Positions 5,075 through 8,259 of a DNA stretch of 8,259 bases are shown piece by piece. A program made the translations under genes and the position numbers. Location of the stretch: contig DATCPJ010000151.1 of the NCBI GenBank assembly GCA_036570145.1, positions 1 through 8,259 of the forward strand, written 5' to 3'. Source of the DNA: UBA6019 sp036570145 (GTDB lineage Bacteria; Chloroflexota; Dormibacteria; Dormibacterales; Dormibacteraceae). Positions within the stretch are counted from its first letter, which is position 1; each line of letters begins with the position of its first letter. The notes beneath the pieces were generated by a model. It was not told the origin of the DNA, did not search any database, and worked only from the letters and a program-made list of their open reading frames with translations.

Positions 5075-6061
5075 GTGGCCACCCAACGTTTGCGCCTCGA
5101 GATCGACGCTTCACCCGCTTACGAGCTCGTTCTCTCGCTAGCCTCGGCCACCGCCGGCGGCGATGGTCCGGAGGGGCTGGTGGACGAGGTTCGGACCTTC
5201 GCCGGCGGCTGCGACATGGTCTGGGCGCACCTTCTGACGGTTGCCTATGAGACCGCGCCGCCACGGGACCCCGCGGCGTTGATCCAGGCGATCCGGGCCA
5301 TGCACCCGCGCGAGCTGCGGCTCCGGCTGCTCGGGTACTACGTCCGCTATTTTCGCCGCGCCACGCCGCCCGAGGTGATCGCGGCTGCAGTCGCCGGGGA
5401 CGAGGCGGCGGTCCGGCAGTTCCGAGAGAGCTCCTATCCGGAGGATCAGCTCTGGCAGTCGGCGCTCCGGGCGCTGCTACCCCTCGACGGCTGGGAGACC
5501 AGGCGGCGGCTGCTGAAGCTGCTCGCCGATTGGAGCGATCACTTCGCGTCCGCGTACGACGCGGCGCCACTCCTCGCAGAAGCCGCCTCGCGTCGCATCC
5601 AGGCCCGCAGCGCCCGCGCCGAGCAGATGGTGGCCGCGGTGATGGACGGCTGGGAGTACATCGCGGAGCCCGGCATCAACGCCGTCCTCCTGGTGCCCTC
5701 GTTGGTGATCTGGCCGGCGGCCCACGTATTCGACCACCACTCGACCAAGATCGTCTGCTACCCGATCCGGCCGGCGACCTCGGCGGGGCCGGACGAGCCA
5801 CCTATCGAGTTGCTGCGGACGGGTCAGGCTGTTGCCGACGAACGCCGGCTGCGGATTCTCCGGCTGCTTGCCCACGAGGAGCTGACCGCCTCGGAGCTGG
5901 GCACGCGGCTGGGGATCGGTTTGACGACCGTGCTCCACCACCTCCGACTCCTCCTTGGAGCCGGCCTGCTCAGCGCGAGCAGCAGCCGGCGCAAGGTCTA
6001 CCGGTTGCGCCGCGAGGGCCTGGCCGACCTCGAACGAGCTCTCGCCGGCTGGCTGGGATAG
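5075..6061 (+). CDS. ArsR-type winged-helix regulator with large N-terminal domain
   Basis: A 328-residue protein. Residues about 250-318 form a winged helix of the ArsR type: AVADERRLRILRLL, then ELTASELGTRLGIGLTTVLHHL (recognition helix near 281-293), AGLLSAS and a wing ending KVYRLR. Residues 1-245 are a helix-rich domain found in long actinobacterial ArsR-like regulators (DUF5937-like by memory), likely for sensing or dimerising. The classical metal-sensing ELCVCDL motif is missing from the winged helix, so a metal role is not supported. The GTG start follows a TAGACT box by six bases. It is divergent from the aldo/keto reductase across about 80 bases, a common layout for local control, and lies 37 bases before the channel gene, so both neighbours are candidate targets. 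Confidence 0.85.
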   Translation: MATQRLRLEIDASPAYELVLSLASATAGGDGPEGLVDEVRTFAGGCDMVWAHLLTVAYETAPPRDPAALIQAIRAMHPRELRLRLLGYYVRYFRRATPPEVIAAAVAGDEAAVRQFRESSYPEDQLWQSALRALLPLDGWETRRRLLKLLADWSDHFASAYDAAPLLAEAASRRIQARSARAEQMVAAVMDGWEYIAEPGINAVLLVPSLVIWPAAHVFDHHSTKIVCYPIRPATSAGPDEPPIELLRTGQAVADERRLRILRLLAHEELTASELGTRLGIGLTTVLHHLRLLLGAGLLSASSSRRKVYRLRREGLADLERALAGWLG

Positions 6062-6098
6062 GAAGCCTCCACGTCGTTTGCACGATCATTGCTAGCTG

Positions 6099-7187
6099 AT
6101 GAGCGCACCCCGCTGGCTGGAGTTGGCAATCGGTCTGGCCCTGGTCTGGATCGTCCTCCGCGACCTCTTCGTCGGTGTCATCGTGCCAAGACCCGCTCGC
6201 GGAGCGCTGCGGCCGTCGAACCTGCTGGTCCGGTGGAGCTGGCATGCGTGGCGCTGGATCGGGAACCGTGCCAACGACGTCCAGACGCGGGAGGCTCGCC
6301 TTGGAGCGTTCGGCCCAGCGGTCCTGATCCTGCTTCTGGTCGCCTGGGTGGTCGGGTTGATCATCGGCTACGGCCTGATTCTGGACGCGGTCCATGAGCA
6401 GGTGAACCCGGTGCCCGCCAACCTGGGCACGACAATCTACTTCTCGGCCATCTCGTTCCTGACGATTGGCTACGGCGACTTCGTCCCGGTCGGAACGATG
6501 GCACGAGCGGTCGCGCTCATCGAGGGTGCAACCGGCCTGGGCGTCGTCGCGGTGGTGATCAGCCTTCTCTTCTCGCTGTATGGGTCCTTCCAGAGGCGCG
6601 AGGTACTGATAATCACGCTCGACGCGCTCGCCGGAGCGCCGCCCTCGGGCGTGGTGCTGCTCGAGAACAGCCTCCGCAATGACATGGTCGATCAGTTGGA
6701 GGAGACGTTCGATGAGTGGATGCGGTGGAGCGCAGAGGTGCTCGAGAGCCACCTCGCCTACCCGATCCTCGCCTACTTCCGCTCCAGCCACGACAACGAG
6801 TCCTGGATCAGCGCGATCGGGGCGGTGCTCGACGCGACCGTCCTCGTGCTGACGACCGTGGAAGACGTGCCCCGCGGCCCCGCCCGCTTGATGTACAACG
6901 TCGGTACCCACCTGGTCGAAGACCTGAGCTGGTTCTTCAAGACCTCCCACATGCACGAAGTCGGAATCGAACGCTTCGAGTTCGATACCGCCTGTGAGCG
7001 GCTGACCGAGGCCGGCTACACGCTGACGGACCGGGAGATCGCCTGGACCAAGTTCTCAGAGCTCCGGAGCGCCTACGCGATCCCGCTCAACGAGATGGGC
7101 CGTTATTGGTCGATCCCGCCGGCGCTCTGGATCGGCGACCGGTCCTACCTGCCCCACGGGGACCCCGCGGACCGCCACGACCACTGA
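6099..7187 (+). CDS. Potassium channel family protein with unusual C-terminal region
   Basis: A 362-residue membrane protein with a K+ selectivity filter TIGYGD (T122-D127) in FLTIGYGDFVP. Predicted order: an N-terminal helix (about 8-28), a basic stretch rich in R and W (31-57), a first pore helix segment (about 71-95), the pore loop (107-127) and an inner helix (about 133-160). The pore therefore has the usual two-helix form with one extra N-terminal membrane segment. Residues about 165-362 are soluble and lack the GxGxxG of an RCK domain, so gating is not by the standard RCK ring. The tail contains conserved-looking WSAEVLESH, FFKTSH and YWSIPPALW segments that I do not recognise as a named domain. 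The ATG at 6099 has no clear ribosome site. It follows the ArsR-type gene by 37 bases. Confidence 0.85.
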   Translation: MSAPRWLELAIGLALVWIVLRDLFVGVIVPRPARGALRPSNLLVRWSWHAWRWIGNRANDVQTREARLGAFGPAVLILLLVAWVVGLIIGYGLILDAVHEQVNPVPANLGTTIYFSAISFLTIGYGDFVPVGTMARAVALIEGATGLGVVAVVISLLFSLYGSFQRREVLIITLDALAGAPPSGVVLLENSLRNDMVDQLEETFDEWMRWSAEVLESHLAYPILAYFRSSHDNESWISAIGAVLDATVLVLTTVEDVPRGPARLMYNVGTHLVEDLSWFFKTSHMHEVGIERFEFDTACERLTEAGYTLTDREIAWTKFSELRSAYAIPLNEMGRYWSIPPALWIGDRSYLPHGDPADRHDH

Positions 7188-7218
7188 GCGACGGGGCGGA
7201 ACCGCCTCGACCCGCAGG

Positions 7219-7224
7219 TATCCT
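7219..7224 (+). promoter_or_regulatory. Putative -10 box of tRNA-Arg
   Basis: TATCCT (TAnnnT) lies 17 bases before the mature tRNA and 31 bases after the channel stop codon. No clear -35 is seen, so the tRNA could also be processed from the channel transcript. Confidence 0.35.
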
Positions 7225-7241
7225 CAGCTTGCTCGCGCTTC

Positions 7242-7316
7242 GCCCCGCTAGCTCAGTGGAAGAGCACCTGCCTTCTAAGCAGATGGTCGGGGGTTCGAAT
7301 CCCTCGCGGGGCACCA
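7242..7316 (+). tRNA. tRNA-Arg (TCT)
   Basis: The cloverleaf is complete: acceptor GCCCCGC/GCGGGGC, D-arm GCTC/GAGC, anticodon loop CTTCTAA giving anticodon TCT (reads AGA/AGG), T-arm GGGGG/CCCTC around TTCGAAT, discriminator A and an encoded CCA at 7314-7316. The anticodon stem is CCTGC/GCAGA, leaving a C27-A43 mismatch at its top pair where related genes usually have G43. Confidence 0.93.
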
Positions 7317-7777
7317 TTTGTTCCTGTCTCAAGACATCGTGGACACCTCCCAAACTGACCAACGGAGACCGCCCCCGAAGGCCTCCGCTAAGCTCGATCC
7401 TTGACAGATGTCGAGATCCGAGATGGGTGCGAGTTGACCGTGCCCATTCGTCGCTCCAACGGGCCCGCCTAGGCTCCTTGGTGGCCGACCCAGAGCCGGT
7501 AGGCCGACCGGGAGCACACTCCCTACTTCCAGAGGCGGCCGTTTGCGATCGCCACCAGGACCGCCCTGCCGCGCGGTTGGTGGCAGCTTCCGACCTGCGG
7601 GGGGATTCGTATCTCTGTGTCGAGTGCTTCAAGAGCTACCTCCACGGCCAGCCGCTCCCGTATATCCGCCACTCGCCCAGCATCCGGAGGCGACCTTACA
7701 AAGCGCCGATCGTCCGGAAATCGCCGGGCAGGCGCAAGAGCGCCGGTGCCGGCGTAGGGCCTAGACATGACGACCCG
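7317..7777 (+). other. Gene-free stretch between tRNA-Arg and the PAS gene
   Basis: No gene can be supported on either strand. All three plus frames and the minus frames I read give arginine/proline-rich peptides without family marks; the segment DSYLCVECFKSYL in one frame is the most protein-like but is isolated. TGTCTCAAGACATCGTGGACA (7325-7345), eight bases after the tRNA, contains a TGTCT-CA-AGACA inverted repeat and loosely resembles an insertion-sequence end, with no matching end or transposase visible. TTGACA at 7401 has no -10 partner. Confidence 0.5.
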
Positions 7778-8104
7778 ATGTTGCTTCAAGCCCTATCGGG
7801 GTTCACCCATGAGTCGGTCGTGCTGATTGACAAGAAGGGTGCCATCCAGGCGGTCGTGGGTCCCGCGGGTGGCGTGCTCGGCCATAACCAGCGGGCGGGG
7901 ATCCTGCAGTACGTGCACCCGGAGGACCTTTCCTTCGCTTATGCCCAGCTCGCCCAGATCGAGACACCCGGCAGCTGGGTCGAGTTCCAGATTCGGGGCA
8001 TGCATGCCGACGGCGATTATCGAGTGCTGGAAATTCAAGCCTTCAACCGGATCGATGACCCCATGCTGGAGGGACTTGTCGTCGTGAGCAGGTTGGCCCA
8101 CTAG
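7778..8104 (+). CDS. Stand-alone PAS-domain protein
   Basis: A 108-residue protein consisting only of a PAS domain. Family marks in order: SVVLIDKKGAIQAVVGP (residues 14-30, the first strands), GVLGHN, then LQYVHPEDLSFAYAQL (helix with the HPED turn), WVEFQIRGMHADGDYRVLEI (the PAS_3-like strand pair) and LEGLVVVSR at the end. PAS domains sense small ligands, light or redox and normally feed a kinase, GGDEF/EAL or receptor output; none follows, as the frame stops right after the last strand. It may act through a partner, or be the surviving front end of a larger sensor. The ATG at 7778 is the start nearest to the homology; upstream codons in this frame look non-coding and run back into tRNA-Arg. 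No clear ribosome site. Confidence 0.72.
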   Translation: MLLQALSGFTHESVVLIDKKGAIQAVVGPAGGVLGHNQRAGILQYVHPEDLSFAYAQLAQIETPGSWVEFQIRGMHADGDYRVLEIQAFNRIDDPMLEGLVVVSRLAH

Positions 8105-8259
8105 CAGGGTGATGAAAGAGGGGAGATCGGCGGCGCTTCGGCGCCCAGACGGCCAACGGCGTTGTCGCCTCCTGCGATCCTCGCTTACGTATATCGAATA
8201 CGCGCGCTCCGGTTCTCGTCGGCTCCTAGCATTGGGGCCGCCTGGACACCGAATCACTA
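8105..8259 (+). other. Gene-free end of the window
   Basis: Apart from the hairpin at 8132-8145 I see no feature. TAGCAT at 8227-8232 matches the TAnnnT pattern, but no start codon follows at leaderless spacing. Confidence 0.4.
8132..8145 (+). terminator. UUCG-loop hairpin after the PAS gene
   Basis: GGCGC-TTCG-GCGCC is a perfect 5-bp GC stem with a stable UUCG tetraloop, 27 bases after the PAS stop codon. There is no T-tract after it, so it is at best a weak or atypical terminator, or an mRNA 3'-end stabiliser. Confidence 0.35.

Noticed and set aside
5970..6956. 328-residue minus-strand frame opposite the K+ channel gene
   Set aside because: A His/Asp/Gln-rich shadow of a well-supported channel with an intact selectivity filter.
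7401..7406. TTGACA, a perfect -35 hexamer
   Set aside because: No TAnnnT box lies 16-18 bp downstream and no gene follows within leader distance.
7087..7632. 181-residue minus-strand frame containing REGFEPPTICLEG
   Set aside because: This is the classic antisense product of a tRNA (here tRNA-Arg), extended into channel and intergenic sequence with no family marks.
7106..8104. One 332-residue plus-strand gene covering the channel end, tRNA-Arg and the PAS domain
   Set aside because: The frame runs through a complete tRNA, and only its last 108 codons resemble a protein family; the PAS gene was started at 7778 instead.
1..8259. CRISPR arrays, tandem repeats, tRNA 3'-end duplications marking attachment sites
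   Set aside because: I looked for regularly spaced repeats and for second copies of either tRNA 3' end and saw none, so no integrated element can be delimited.

Overview
The window is high-GC bacterial chromosome. Gene style (ATGA stop/start overlaps, likely leaderless promoters with a TAnnnT box 6-7 bases before the start codon, an ArsR-type regulator with the large N-terminal extension I associate with actinobacteria, and the protein flavour overall) suggests an actinomycetote, possibly of the Thermoleophilia (Gaiellales/Solirubrobacterales) type. The lineage is inference; no marker here proves it.

Bases 1-2404 (minus strand) hold the start of a phenylacetyl-CoA epoxidase (paa) operon in the order paaA, paaD-like DUF59 gene, paaB, paaC, a small zinc-ribbon gene, then the first codons of another gene that leaves the window. 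The genes are tightly coupled by short overlaps. The DUF59 and zinc-ribbon halves of the usual PaaD protein are two separate genes here, with paaB and paaC between them. A 19-bp palindrome overlaps the predicted paaA -10 box and is probably the operator. PaaABC with its accessory proteins epoxidises the ring of phenylacetyl-CoA in aerobic phenylacetate breakdown.

Bases 2421-3085 (plus) hold tRNA-His(GTG), then a BrnT/BrnA-like type II toxin-antitoxin pair. Its promoter is bracketed by an 8-bp inverted repeat. Bases 3086-3518 hold no intact gene, but 3389-3479 is a recognisable N-terminal remnant of a truncated haemoglobin gene, frameshifted in a run of six Gs.

Bases 3519-4993 (minus) hold a small DUF1003-type membrane protein downstream of an aldo/keto reductase. 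The reductase appears to start at a CTG codon behind a full-length Shine-Dalgarno sequence. Divergent from it, at 5075-6061, is an ArsR-type winged-helix regulator, followed on the same strand by a potassium-channel protein with an unusual C-terminal region (6099-7187).

Bases 7242-7316 encode tRNA-Arg(TCT). The next ~460 bases hold no gene I can support. A short stand-alone PAS-domain protein lies at 7778-8104. The last ~155 bases show only a UUCG-loop hairpin.

I see no CRISPR array, complete mobile element or clearly new multi-gene system. The best leads are the split PaaD, the palindrome at the paaA promoter, the CTG start, the bracketed toxin-antitoxin promoter and the globin remnant.
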